From assembly GCA_020636095.1 (NCBI GenBank), contig JACJYN010000011.1, forward strand, positions 120,208-184,207: 64,000 nucleotides of DNA. Reading direction: 5' to 3'. Origin of the DNA: Lewinellaceae bacterium. GTDB taxonomy: Bacteria > Bacteroidota > Bacteroidia > Chitinophagales > Saprospiraceae. Of the stretch, positions 43,818 to 51,722 are shown piece by piece. The translations under genes were made by a program, and so were the position numbers. Below the pieces are notes generated by a model. The model was not told the origin of the DNA. It worked only from the letters and a program-made list of their open reading frames with translations, and did not search any database. Every line of letters begins with the position of its first letter. Within the stretch, counting starts at the first letter, position 1.

Positions 43818-45266
43818 TTAATAGTGGCATTTCTGGCATTCGAGCCCGCCGATCTCCTCGACGGTCACCTTTTCACGCTCACCACGGGCGATCTCCTCGT
43901 GGTAGTTCTCATAGGCGTTGTAATACTCGTTGCCGGCAAACTGTACTTCCGTCTGGCGGTGACAATTGATGCACCACCCCATAGAGAGCGGAGAGTATTG
44001 CTGCACCACAGCCATTTCCTCGACCGGCCCGTGGCAGGTCTGACAGGCTACTTTGCCCACGGCAACGTGCTGTGCGTGGTTGAAGTAGGCGTGGTCCGGC
44101 AGGTTATGGATGCGAACCCATTCGATCGGGCCTTGTATTTTCTCTTTGGCATCATTGGTTAGCGAGCTAACGATACCTTCCCATTGATCTTCGATCAGGT
44201 TTTCTCCTTTGGGGTCGATTCCACCCTTTTCCTTTACATAGGTATCGCCGATCCACTTCTTGAAAATCTTTTCGATATCTCCCTGGCTCATCTGATCGTA
44301 ATTTTCGATGTAGGTGTCCGTATTGGGATTCCAGCCGATGGAAGCGTAGATTTTGCTGAGCTCGGCGGTGCCGTAAGTAGAACCTACTTTGATGGCGGCA
44401 TGGCAGTTCATACAGGTATTGGCGGCAGGAATGACGGAGTGCTTGGAGCGGCGGGCGCCGTCATGGCAATACTGGCAGTCGATCTTCTGCAAGCCGGCGT
44501 GGGTAGCGTGAGAGAACTTGATGGGCTGTTCCGGAGCGTAGCCCTGCTGGCGGCCCAGCATGATGGCGTTGTTGACCGTTGTATACCCTCCAAGCACCAC
44601 CAGGGCGAAAATGACAAACCCGATCAGCCCTTTGCTGGTCAGTATTTCCACCAGCGTTTTGCGGTGCGCCGGTGCATCCCCTTCACGCACCTGCACCATA
44701 TAGTTGAGGTTGGCTACAATGCGGGCCAGTACGACGGATAAAATGGCAAGAATGACTGCCAAAGCGATAAAAAGAGGCGTATTGTTCGGTTTTTCAACCG
44801 CCTGTTGCGGGCCGGCGACGGGGCCTTGAGCAACCTGGTCTTTCCCGGTGTACACGTAGTCTACATAGGCAAGAATGTTGTCAACCTCCTGGTCGGTGAG
44901 GTTAAAGTTATTCATCACCGTGGGTTTCCACTCATTCCAAAGCTCCACCGCGCGGGGGTGCCCCGAATTGATCATGGCCTGGGAATTGCGAATCCAGCTA
45001 TAGAGGTCTTCTTTTGGATAATCTGCCCAGCGTTCTTCAACGCCACCCAGTGCCGGGCCGGTCAGGTTATCCTTCATGTTCTTGTTATGGCAGGTCGCAC
45101 AGTAGTTTCGGAAAAGCGTCTTTCCTTCATCGACATTAGCCACTCCGGCGGGCGCAGAGGCTTGGGCGGCAGCTCCCTCCTGGCCACCCTGAGCAAGGGC
45201 GGGGAAGGAAAACAGCGCCGCGACGAGAAGAAACAAAAATCGGCTAATCAACTGCTTAAATGTCAT
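43818..45266 (-). CDS. actA: Alternative complex III subunit ActA, multihaem cytochrome c
   Basis: 482 residues starting with a signal peptide (FLFLLVAALFSFPALAQG). I count six CxxCH haem sites: one class-I-like site near the N terminus (CATCHNKN), then after a membrane helix CQYCH, CMNCH, CQTCH, CINCH and CQKCH. ActA is usually described as pentahaem, so the first site looks like an added monohaem domain (residues about 40-140, with a distal region around PTVMNNFNLTDQEVDNIL). The chain has a membrane helix at about residues 170-190 and another at about 214-234. It heads the act operon and would carry electrons between ActB and ActE. Confidence 0.93.
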   Translation of the reverse strand: MTFKQLISRFLFLLVAALFSFPALAQGGQEGAAAQASAPAGVANVDEGKTLFRNYCATCHNKNMKDNLTGPALGGVEERWADYPKEDLYSWIRNSQAMINSGHPRAVELWNEWKPTVMNNFNLTDQEVDNILAYVDYVYTGKDQVAQGPVAGPQQAVEKPNNTPLFIALAVILAILSVVLARIVANLNYMVQVREGDAPAHRKTLVEILTSKGLIGFVIFALVVLGGYTTVNNAIMLGRQQGYAPEQPIKFSHATHAGLQKIDCQYCHDGARRSKHSVIPAANTCMNCHAAIKVGSTYGTAELSKIYASIGWNPNTDTYIENYDQMSQGDIEKIFKKWIGDTYVKEKGGIDPKGENLIEDQWEGIVSSLTNDAKEKIQGPIEWVRIHNLPDHAYFNHAQHVAVGKVACQTCHGPVEEMAVVQQYSPLSMGWCINCHRQTEVQFAGNEYYNAYENYHEEIARGEREKVTVEEIGGLECQKCHY

Positions 45267-45326
45267 CTCGTGGTGCTATTTTATATATAAATCCAGTAAT
45301 ATGGTACTGTCATTTTTACGTCAGCG

Positions 45327-45358
45327 CAAAGATAACTTTCGTGTTAATTTTTTAACAA
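45327..45358 (-). promoter_or_regulatory. Candidate Bacteroidota promoter for the act operon
   Basis: On the minus strand TATCTTTG (45334-45327) matches the Bacteroidota -7 consensus TAnnTTTG. TTG (45358-45356) lies 21 bases upstream, close to the -33 element. Transcription would start about 50 bp before the actA start codon. The palindrome at 45379-45401 lies just upstream, a position suited to an activator. Confidence 0.5.
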
Positions 45359-45378
45359 TAAAAGTCAAAATCCCGCAA

Positions 45379-45401
45379 TTATTTAGATTTTGTCTAAATA
45401 A
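45379..45401. promoter_or_regulatory. 23-bp perfect interrupted palindrome upstream of actA
   Basis: TTATTTAGA, five bases, TCTAAATAA: both nine-base arms are exact complements. The core TTTAGA-N5-TCTAAA is repeated before coxB (36033-36049). It lies 113-135 bp upstream of actA and 20 bp upstream of the putative -33 element. I found no third copy elsewhere in the window by eye. Confidence 0.6.
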
Positions 45402-45531
45402 ATATCAGCTTAAGCCGGGTTTTACTTCCAAAAATAATACTGCCTGCTTTCTGTCGGCCCATAAAAAACTTCCCGAAAAAGCCCGCTGGCAGACATTAAT
45501 TCCATAATAACGGCTATTGGCTAACAACCGG

Positions 45532-46437
45532 CTATACCGCTACCTGCGCCCGAATAGGCGGGTGTGGATCGTAGTTCTGCAATTCAAAATCCTCGTATTT
45601 GAAATCGAAGAGGCTTTTTACCTCCGGATTGAGCTTCATAACGGGAAGCGGCCGGGGTTCCCGGCTCAGCTGCAGGTTGGCCTGGTCCAGGTGGTTCAGG
45701 TATAGATGGACATCGCCAAAGGTATGAATGAAATCCCCCGGCTGCAACTCACAGGCCTGAGCCACCATCAAACACAACAAAGCATAGGAGGCGATATTGA
45801 AGGGCACCCCCAGGAAAACATCCGCAGAGCGCTGATACAACTGGCAGGACAGGCGGCCCTCCGCCACATAGAACTGAAACAGGGTATGGCAGGGCGGCAG
45901 GCCGGATTTCACCATGCCCGGAATATCCTTGGGGTTCCAGGCGGAGACGATGTGCCGGCGGGAGTCCGGGTTGCGCTGGATGGCCTCCACTACTTCGGCC
46001 ATCTGGTCGATACCTTCAAAATTGCGCCATTGCCGGCCGTAAACCGGCCCCAACTCTCCCCACTGCTGTGCAAAGCCTTCTTCCTCCTTGATCCGCTCGA
46101 TGAAAATTTTCATCTGCTCCTTCCATTCATCGCTGTACTTGGGGTACTTTTCCTCCAGGCCCTGCTCCCGAAGCCAGTTCTGGTAGGGCCATTCATTCCA
46201 TATATTGACCCCATTCCGGACGAGGTAGCGGATATTGGTGTCCCCCCGAAGAAACCAGAGCAATTCGTGGATCACCAACTTGAGGTAAACTTTTTTGGTG
46301 GTGAGCAGGGGGAAGCCCTCCTGTAGGTTCATACGCATCTGATACCCAAATACACTGATGGTGCCTGTTCCGGTGCGGTCGCTTTTTCGGACACCGTTGT
46401 CCCTGATGTGTTGTAAAAGGTCCAGATACTGGCGCAT
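45532..46437 (-). CDS. thyA: Thymidylate synthase
   Basis: 301 residues, longer than the 264 of E. coli because of an insertion of about 35 residues after NEWPYQNWL (LREQGLEEKYPKYSDEW and on), as seen in many ThyA proteins. Active-site features are RTGTGTISVFGYQMR for phosphate binding, the nucleophilic Cys in SGLPPCHTLFQFYV, RSADVFLGVPFNIASYALL and HLYLNHLDQ. It methylates dUMP to dTMP using methylenetetrahydrofolate. No folA gene follows directly. The gene stands alone between the act promoter region and the divergent START gene. Confidence 0.96.
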   Translation of the reverse strand: MRQYLDLLQHIRDNGVRKSDRTGTGTISVFGYQMRMNLQEGFPLLTTKKVYLKLVIHELLWFLRGDTNIRYLVRNGVNIWNEWPYQNWLREQGLEEKYPKYSDEWKEQMKIFIERIKEEEGFAQQWGELGPVYGRQWRNFEGIDQMAEVVEAIQRNPDSRRHIVSAWNPKDIPGMVKSGLPPCHTLFQFYVAEGRLSCQLYQRSADVFLGVPFNIASYALLCLMVAQACELQPGDFIHTFGDVHLYLNHLDQANLQLSREPRPLPVMKLNPEVKSLFDFKYEDFELQNYDPHPPIRAQVAV

Positions 46438-46621
46438 AAAATTTAACTAGGTATAGTTTTTTTAACTATTCAGCTATTCGCAGTTCGCAAGGGCGAATCC
46501 GTTCGGCCAGGCTGAAAAAGTGACGGCCGGGCGATTTTGGTACGCAAAAATAACAATGAATGGGAACCAGTCTAACTCTGGGGCGTTAAATTAGGGAATT
46601 TCTCTTTAAAACCGCACTTGG

Positions 46622-47281
46622 ATGAATACAAATTTAAGCCTTAACATTCTGATTGTCACAACCTTATTATTTGCCGGCCTCTCTTTATCCGCTCAGCCCG
46701 GCGAGTGGAAGCTCAAAAAAGAAGCCGACGGGCTGAAAGTTTACCTTCGCGATGCCGAAAATTCGAACATCAAAGAAGTCAAGATTGAGGCCATCTTCGA
46801 CGCTTCCCTTTCCTCCATTATCACCGTACTGAAAGATGTGCCGGCTTATCCGGACTGGATTTACAAATGCGCTAAATCAGAACGCATGGAGCCCGGCACC
46901 AACACCTCCAGCGTTTATTACTGCGAAGTCGATTTCCCCTGGCCGCTGAGCGACCGCGACTTTGTTGCCAAAAGCGCTCTCCGCCAAGACCCGGGCACCA
47001 AAAATGTTTATATAGATGTAAAAAGCGCCCCTGCCTACCTGCCCGAAAAAGATGGCCTCGTTCGCATCGCTACCCTCAATATTCAGTACGAATTCATCCC
47101 CTTGTCCGAGAATGAGGTAAAGATGAACTACCGCCTCCATTCCGACCCGGGCGGCGCCCTGCCCGCCTGGCTGGTCAATATGGCCGTCGACAACGGGCCG
47201 GTCAATACGATCAAAGGCATGCGGGAAATGCTGAAACAGGACAAGTATAAGCGCGCGAAGCTGGCGTTTTTGATGGAGTAG
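46622..47281 (+). CDS. START-domain lipid-transfer-like secreted protein
   Basis: 219 residues with an N-terminal signal (LNILIVTTLLFAGLSLSAQP). The mature domain fits the START/polyketide-cyclase helix-grip fold: GEWKLKKEADGLKVYLRDAE, then VLKDVPAYPDWIYKCAKSE and VYYCEVDFPWPLSDRDFVAKS, a pattern shared with StAR-related proteins. The C-terminal helix (PAWLVNMAVDNGPVNTIKGMREML) closes the pocket. These proteins bind hydrophobic ligands; the ligand is unknown. Probably periplasmic. Single gene, divergent from thyA. Confidence 0.85.
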   Translation: MNTNLSLNILIVTTLLFAGLSLSAQPGEWKLKKEADGLKVYLRDAENSNIKEVKIEAIFDASLSSIITVLKDVPAYPDWIYKCAKSERMEPGTNTSSVYYCEVDFPWPLSDRDFVAKSALRQDPGTKNVYIDVKSAPAYLPEKDGLVRIATLNIQYEFIPLSENEVKMNYRLHSDPGGALPAWLVNMAVDNGPVNTIKGMREMLKQDKYKRAKLAFLME

Positions 47282-47378
47282 GAGCGAACCAAGAGCGCCT
47301 TTTCCCAAAAAAACTTCCTTCATTTAAAGTAATTTCCTCCTTCATTCGTCAACCTCTGAAAGGAAACGCTGACAAATA

Positions 47379-47981
47379 GTGCACCCGTTGTCCCCCGACA
47401 GCCCGCATAATTTGTCAGAAAAAAAACCACCTGTGGCTGAACGAAATCAAACGCTGGGGCAAATCATCGGAGGCTATAGCCAACGGCTGTATGGCTTCAT
47501 CCGTGGCCGCACCCGCAGCGACGCCGATGCGGAGGACATCTTGCAGGAGGTGTGGTTTCAACTCAGCCGGCTGGTCGACCTGGAGGCCATCGAGAATATC
47601 AACGCCTGGCTGTTCCGCGTGGCCCGCAATAAGGTGACCGACCGCTATCGCAAGCGGGAGGAAGAATCCCTGGATGGGCTGAGTTATGAGAATGAAGATG
47701 GAGAAACGGGCTTCCAGGAAATCCTGCTGGCCGATTTCAATACCCCGGAGACGGAGCACCTGCGCCAGTTCTTTTGGGAAGAACTCTTTGCCGCCCTGGA
47801 GGAACTACCCGCAGAACAGCGCGATGTTTTCATACGAAACGAACTGGACGGCGAGACTTTTCAGGAGATTTCGGATCAGACTGGCGTCAACATCAAGACA
47901 CTTATCTCTCGTAAACGCTACGCTGTGATGCATCTGCGCCAGCGGTTGGCAGACTTGTATGAAGAATTGCTCAATTATTAA
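47379..47981 (+). CDS. ECF-type RNA polymerase sigma factor
   Basis: About 200 residues with region 2 (YGFIRGRTRSDADAEDILQE, WLFRVARNKVTDRYRKR) and region 4 (EELPAEQRDVFIRNELDG, then FQEISDQTGVNIKTLISRKRYAV), a two-domain ECF sigma factor. The start is uncertain: the frame opens with GTG at 47379 (RNPH...), and a TTG at 47412 is also possible because no ATG precedes region 2. The acidic loop between regions (ESLDGLSYENEDGETGFQ) is long. It heads a cluster with two small membrane proteins and an Hsp20 gene. One of the membrane proteins could act as its regulator. Confidence 0.85.
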   Translation: MHPLSPDSPHNLSEKKPPVAERNQTLGQIIGGYSQRLYGFIRGRTRSDADAEDILQEVWFQLSRLVDLEAIENINAWLFRVARNKVTDRYRKREEESLDGLSYENEDGETGFQEILLADFNTPETEHLRQFFWEELFAALEELPAEQRDVFIRNELDGETFQEISDQTGVNIKTLISRKRYAVMHLRQRLADLYEELLNY

Positions 47982-47992
47982 AATAGCAGGCC

Positions 47993-48349
47993 ATGTATAG
48001 CCATTCAAATTATTCCCGATACAACCGCGGCGCGGGCCGGAGGGTTTTCATTTTTATTTTCTTCGCAGCCGCCTTTCTACTGCTCGGAGCGATCGTGATG
48101 CTATTGTGGAATGCCATCCTGCCGGAAGTGACGTCGGCCCGCCCCCTCTCCTACTGGCAGGCGCTGGGGCTTTTAGTACTCAGCCGCATCCTGTTTGGCG
48201 GCTTCCGGTTCGGCAAGCCGGGCGGAGGATCAGAGCACTGGAAAAAACGGCGCGAATGGCGGGAGAAATGGGTGAATATGAGCGAGGAAGAACGGGCACA
48301 GTTCCGGGCGTCATGGCGGAAGCGTTGCGGAAAAAAGGGGGAGGAATGA
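47993..48349 (+). CDS. Small membrane protein in the sigma factor cluster
   Basis: 118 residues. One or two hydrophobic helices (VFIFIFFAAAFLLLGAIVMLL and YWQALGLLVLSRILFG) are followed by a highly charged C-terminal helix (HWKKRREWREKWVNMSEEER) and a tail with one Cys. It starts 11 bp after the sigma factor stop, so it is co-transcribed, and it could act as a membrane partner, or anti-sigma-like protein, for it. The Arg/Trp/Lys-rich tail is on the cytoplasmic side by the positive-inside rule. No family recognised. Confidence 0.75.
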   Translation: MYSHSNYSRYNRGAGRRVFIFIFFAAAFLLLGAIVMLLWNAILPEVTSARPLSYWQALGLLVLSRILFGGFRFGKPGGGSEHWKKRREWREKWVNMSEEERAQFRASWRKRCGKKGEE

Positions 48350-48507
48350 GTGATTTGTGATTTGAACAAAAAAAACCGAGAGTCTTTAAAGTAATTCCGG
48401 CCCTGCTTCGTCTTCCTGATTGTACGTTCATTGAGTTGATTAAGTTAGAGTTTGTTCAACATTCCATCAACTCAATAATCTAATAAACCTAATAAATTAA
48501 ATCAACC

Positions 48508-48783
48508 ATGCGACCATTCCCATTCGCTCTGTCCATCGCGGCAGGGGCTGTCTTCTTTTTCCTGTTGGCCAAGGTTTTGTTCTTCGGCCTGCTGTTCATC
48601 GCCCCGCTGGCGCTGATGGCGGCCATTGTGCTGGGCATCCGGCGGCGGTTGGCCTATGGAGGATATTACAACCCTAACCCTCGCTTTGCTCACCGGAGCG
48701 GAGGCTGGGGGGAGACACTGGATTACCCCCGCCGGAGCCGCCCGGAGCCGCTGGAAGACTACCGGACGATTGTGGTGGAGTAA
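48508..48783 (+). CDS. Small membrane protein
   Basis: 91 residues: one long hydrophobic region (FALSIAAGAVFFFLLAKVLF, continuing FGLLFIAPLALMAAIVLGI), probably two helices, then a basic and Tyr/Pro-rich tail (GYYNPNPRFAHRSGG, YPRRSRPEPLEDYRTI). No known family. It lies 44 bp upstream of the Hsp20 gene and 158 bp after the preceding membrane protein; the spacer contains no strong structure. Plausibly part of the same envelope-stress cluster. Confidence 0.65.
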   Translation: MRPFPFALSIAAGAVFFFLLAKVLFFGLLFIAPLALMAAIVLGIRRRLAYGGYYNPNPRFAHRSGGWGETLDYPRRSRPEPLEDYRTIVVE

Positions 48784-48827
48784 ACCGTTTTTAACCGTAA
48801 AACAAACTTTTTAAATCACTGATTACC

Positions 48828-49238
48828 ATGTGTAAAAAATCTCATTCCTGGGGCCGCCACCACTGGCGCGGCCACCATACTCATCACGGCCGCCATTTCG
48901 GCGCCGCATCCGCTACATTTCCCGTCAACGTCCGCGAACTGGACGACCGCTACGAGCTACATCTGTTCGCGCCTCAGCTAAGCCGGGAAGATTTCAAACT
49001 GGAACTGGTTGACCGCACCCTGACCATTTCCATTACAGCCTCTAAAGAAGAGGAAATTGAGCTGGGCAATTGGATTCGGCAGGAGTACCGCCCCCGAGGC
49101 ATGGAGCGCAGTTTCCTGCTCAATGAGAAGATCGACCTCGATAACATTAAGGCTGCTTACGCAGATGGCGTTTTGAAGGCCACCCTGCCGAAGCATCCGG
49201 ATCAGGTGACGCAGCGGCGAGGGGTAGACATTGGGTAA
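48828..49238 (+). CDS. Hsp20/alpha-crystallin family small heat-shock protein
   Basis: 136 residues. The N-terminal 30 residues are unusually His/Trp-rich (KKSHSWGRHHWRGHHTHHG), possibly metal-binding. The alpha-crystallin domain follows: FPVNVRELDDRYELHLFAPQ, FKLELVDRTLTISITAS, RSFLLNEKIDLDNIKAAYAD and GVLKATLPKHP, where the A-x-L motif near the end marks the family. Small Hsp20 proteins hold unfolding proteins in the cytoplasm. The last gene of the sigma factor cluster; a hairpin terminator lies 30 bp downstream. Confidence 0.92.
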   Translation: MCKKSHSWGRHHWRGHHTHHGRHFGAASATFPVNVRELDDRYELHLFAPQLSREDFKLELVDRTLTISITASKEEEIELGNWIRQEYRPRGMERSFLLNEKIDLDNIKAAYADGVLKATLPKHPDQVTQRRGVDIG

Positions 49239-49268
49239 GTACAAGTAACCGGTTTTCATGTTTATAAG

Positions 49269-49299
49269 AGGCAGCTTCAGGGTAGGGAGCTGCCTTTGC
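49269..49299 (+). terminator. Rho-independent-like terminator after the Hsp20 gene
   Basis: AGGCAGCT (49269-49276) pairs with AGCTGCCT (49288-49295) around an 11-base loop and is followed by TTTGCTTTTATT. It is placed 30 bp after the Hsp20 stop codon. Confidence 0.65.
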
Positions 49300-49370
49300 T
49301 TTTATTCCACCATCACTAACCGTAGTGGAGACTCGACGCAGAGGCCTCCGGGGCGTAACAGCGGCTTATC

Positions 49371-49889
49371 CTAAGAATTTTCAGGAGCGGCATTAAGCTC
49401 CCGGAGCTTGTCTATCTCCAGCTGGTAATCGTACTGCAGGTCCTCGTGCAAGGCAGATACAACCTTTTCGATAGCGGACAACTGCCGTTCGTAGAGGTTG
49501 CGGAGTACGGTATTACCTGAAATGGAGGGCCGCAGGGCTTTCATTTCGAAGCAGAAGTGGAGCAGCAATTCCACCTCTGTCTCCTTTTTTTGAGAGTAAC
49601 GGATATATTTTTTTATGGAGCGCAAGATCTTACGAACGCTCTTCTTTATATAATAATAACTGTTGGTATTCATCCGCTCAAATTCGCCGGATATTTCCAC
49701 CTTTACACTTTTTACATAATGCGCCTCGTCGGGAAGCTCCAACAGCAGATAGGTCAGCAACTCCTTGTTTTCCTTTTTGAACCGGGCCAAACGGAGGCAC
49801 AGCTCTGTTAGTTCTCCGGGTGTCAGGCTGTTCATTGCTTTTTTCAGTTCATTGATGCTGGCTGCTTTCATGTGTGTTTCGAGTGACAA
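49371..49889 (-). CDS. Hypothetical helical protein
   Basis: 172 residues, or 166 if translation starts at the internal Met (MKAASINELKKAMN). Entirely soluble and mostly helical with many Lys, Glu and Leu residues: LTPGELTELCLRLARFKKEN at the start, a YYYIKKSVRKILRSIKKYIRY basic helix in the middle and LRNLYERQLSAIEKVVSAL near the end. No family recognised. Single gene, AT-rich relative to neighbours, facing the Hsp20 cluster tail to tail. The upstream region (49890-50250) contains AT-rich tandem repeats. Confidence 0.7.
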   Translation of the reverse strand: MSLETHMKAASINELKKAMNSLTPGELTELCLRLARFKKENKELLTYLLLELPDEAHYVKSVKVEISGEFERMNTNSYYYIKKSVRKILRSIKKYIRYSQKKETEVELLLHFCFEMKALRPSISGNTVLRNLYERQLSAIEKVVSALHEDLQYDYQLEIDKLRELNAAPENS

Positions 49890-49977
49890 AGTGTTGAAAA
49901 ATGATACCTTTCGCCAAGGTTAGCCCATCCGGAAGCGGTCAACTCCAAAATTAATCGTTATTTTTATAAACGTTATC

Positions 49978-50036
49978 TTTATAATGATTATAAATGTAAT
50001 GATTATTTTTATAATGATTATATTTGTAATGATTTT
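49978..50036. repeat. AT-rich tandem repeat (about 30-bp unit, two copies)
   Basis: Unit 1 (49978-50007) begins TTTATAATGATTATAAATG and unit 2 (50008-50036) begins TTTATAATGATTATATTTG; both continue TAATGATT. A partial related word precedes them at about 49959. The repeat is almost pure A/T/G. From 50037 to 50251 I see only short echoes (GCGAACGGCGAATTGC repeated at about 50198-50225). Confidence 0.7.
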
Positions 50037-50251
50037 CACCCTGATATTTGTGTCGAAATTTAAAACTAATCATAACTATTCGGCAACTTTGCTTTTAAGC
50101 AGTTCGCTATTCGCAGTACTATGCCTCTAAATAAAGGTATCCAAGCTTAAAGACCCCGTTCTTTGGCCCGGATTTAGATTTTAGAGCAGGTTTTAGCGAA
50201 CGGCGAATTGCGAACGGCGAATTGCTGAATCGTTTCAACTCATCCAACAAC

Positions 50252-51376
50252 ATGAAATACATCCACATTTTATTCGCCCTGCTCTACCTCCCCTTCTTTG
50301 CATCCGGGCAGGACGTCGTCACCGGCACGCTCAACTTCGACGGGCTGGTTAGAAACTACCGCCTGTACATCCCACCCGCTAACACGACGGGCGAGGCGCT
50401 GCCCCTGGTCTTCAATTTCCACGGCTACAGCTCTAATGCCAACCAGCAGGAATTCTACTCCGGTATGAACATGGTGGCGGACACCGCCGGCTTTTTCGTC
50501 TGCTACCCCAACGGCGTGGCCAGTGCCTGGAACGTTGGCTGGGAGTTTGGCAGCACCGCCGATGATGTGGGCTTTACCGAAGCGCTAATCGATGAGTTAT
50601 CGGGAACCTACAACATCGACCCCCAGCGCATTTATGCCTGCGGCATGTCTAACGGTGGCTTTATGAGCTACCGGCTAGCCTGCGAACTCAATGATAAAGT
50701 GGCCGCCATCGCCTCGGTGACGGGCAGTATGGTTCCAAGCTATTTTGGCAGCTGCGATCCTGGCCGGGCAGTTCCCGTCATGGAGATTCACGGAACCGCC
50801 GATGCGGTGGTGCCCTACCTGGGGCAGGCCGGTTTGGCCATCAACATCGATACGGCCGTTTATTTCTGGGCATCCAACAACGCCTGCAACCTCAGCCCGG
50901 AAATCCAGGAATTGCCCAACACTGCCCCCAACGATGGCTCCACCGCCACCCGGATCGACTACAACGACTGTGCCGGCGGCCACCAGGTTTCGCTTATCCG
51001 GATCAATGGTGGGCAGCACACCTGGCCGGGCAGTATCCTCGACCTCGGCGGCACCAACCAGGATATCAACGCCAGTGTGGAAATCTGGCGGTTCTTCAAC
51101 CGGTTTACATTGAGTGGAACGCCTTCCGCTGCCGGAGAAGCCGGGACTAGGCCCCGTTTTCGCGTGTATCCGAATCCTACTTCCGGAATGCTTCAGTTCG
51201 AAGGGCCGGTTGGGCCGGTTGAGGTAACCGTTTATAATACTTTTGGGCAGCTTGTCCACCGGTCAAAACTCCCGGGCGGCGGCACATTAGACCTTAGTGG
51301 CTGGCAGCGGGGCGTCTATCTCATTGAGATGGTTACGACAGAGGGACATACCGTATTCAGGGTGGTGAAGGAATAA
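50252..51376 (+). CDS. Secreted PHB-depolymerase/feruloyl-esterase-like hydrolase with type IX sorting domain
   Basis: 374 residues from the ATG at 50252, chosen because MKYIHILFALLYLPFFASGQ is a proper signal peptide; the frame extends ten codons further upstream. The alpha/beta hydrolase domain of the LpqC/esterase-PHB type has an oxyanion region (PLVFNFHGYSSN), the nucleophile elbow GMSNGG (Ser133), an acid within EIHGTADAVVPYLG and the His in NGGQHTWPG. Residues from about 295 form the type IX sorting domain (RVYPNPTSGMLQFEG, VTVYNTFGQLVHRS, GVYLIEMVTTEGHT). It is probably exported to the cell surface and hydrolyses polyester or plant-derived esters. Confidence 0.9.
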   Translation: MKYIHILFALLYLPFFASGQDVVTGTLNFDGLVRNYRLYIPPANTTGEALPLVFNFHGYSSNANQQEFYSGMNMVADTAGFFVCYPNGVASAWNVGWEFGSTADDVGFTEALIDELSGTYNIDPQRIYACGMSNGGFMSYRLACELNDKVAAIASVTGSMVPSYFGSCDPGRAVPVMEIHGTADAVVPYLGQAGLAINIDTAVYFWASNNACNLSPEIQELPNTAPNDGSTATRIDYNDCAGGHQVSLIRINGGQHTWPGSILDLGGTNQDINASVEIWRFFNRFTLSGTPSAAGEAGTRPRFRVYPNPTSGMLQFEGPVGPVEVTVYNTFGQLVHRSKLPGGGTLDLSGWQRGVYLIEMVTTEGHTVFRVVKE

Positions 51377-51386
51377 GGGTAAGTAA

Positions 51387-51526
51387 TTGGACACATTTAG
51401 ATTACGTATTGATAGCATGCCTGGGCGTCCACGCCCGGGCGTGCCTCAGGCTACAAAGTTAACTGAAGTACTCGCGGGCGTGGACGCCCACAAGTGCAAG
51501 GCTTTATTTAAATTAAATGTGTCCGA
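51387..51526. repeat. 140-bp fold-back element with internal perfect palindrome
   Basis: Outer ends GGACACATTTA (51389-51399) and TAAATGTGTCC (51514-51524) are exact complements. Inside, TGGGCGTCCACGCCCG (51422-51437) and CGGGCGTGGACGCCCA (51475-51490) form a perfect 16-bp stem. No coding capacity. From here to 51722 I see no gene, only a short stretch (51530-51660) that may be decayed coding sequence. Confidence 0.75.
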
Positions 51527-51722
51527 CTAGCAGGAGGAACGATTCTGGAACAGCAGCCGGCCCGTTTGCATCTGCGGTTGCAATAATGCCGTTTTCAACC
51601 CGGATGGCTCGGTGATCCAGCTTCCCGCCAAATTTTATGAGTACTACCCTGTGATGTGAAATGTAAAAGGGCGCTGGGTAGCCGCCTTACCATACCCCCA
51701 AAAGTCCTATCTTAGCCCCAAA

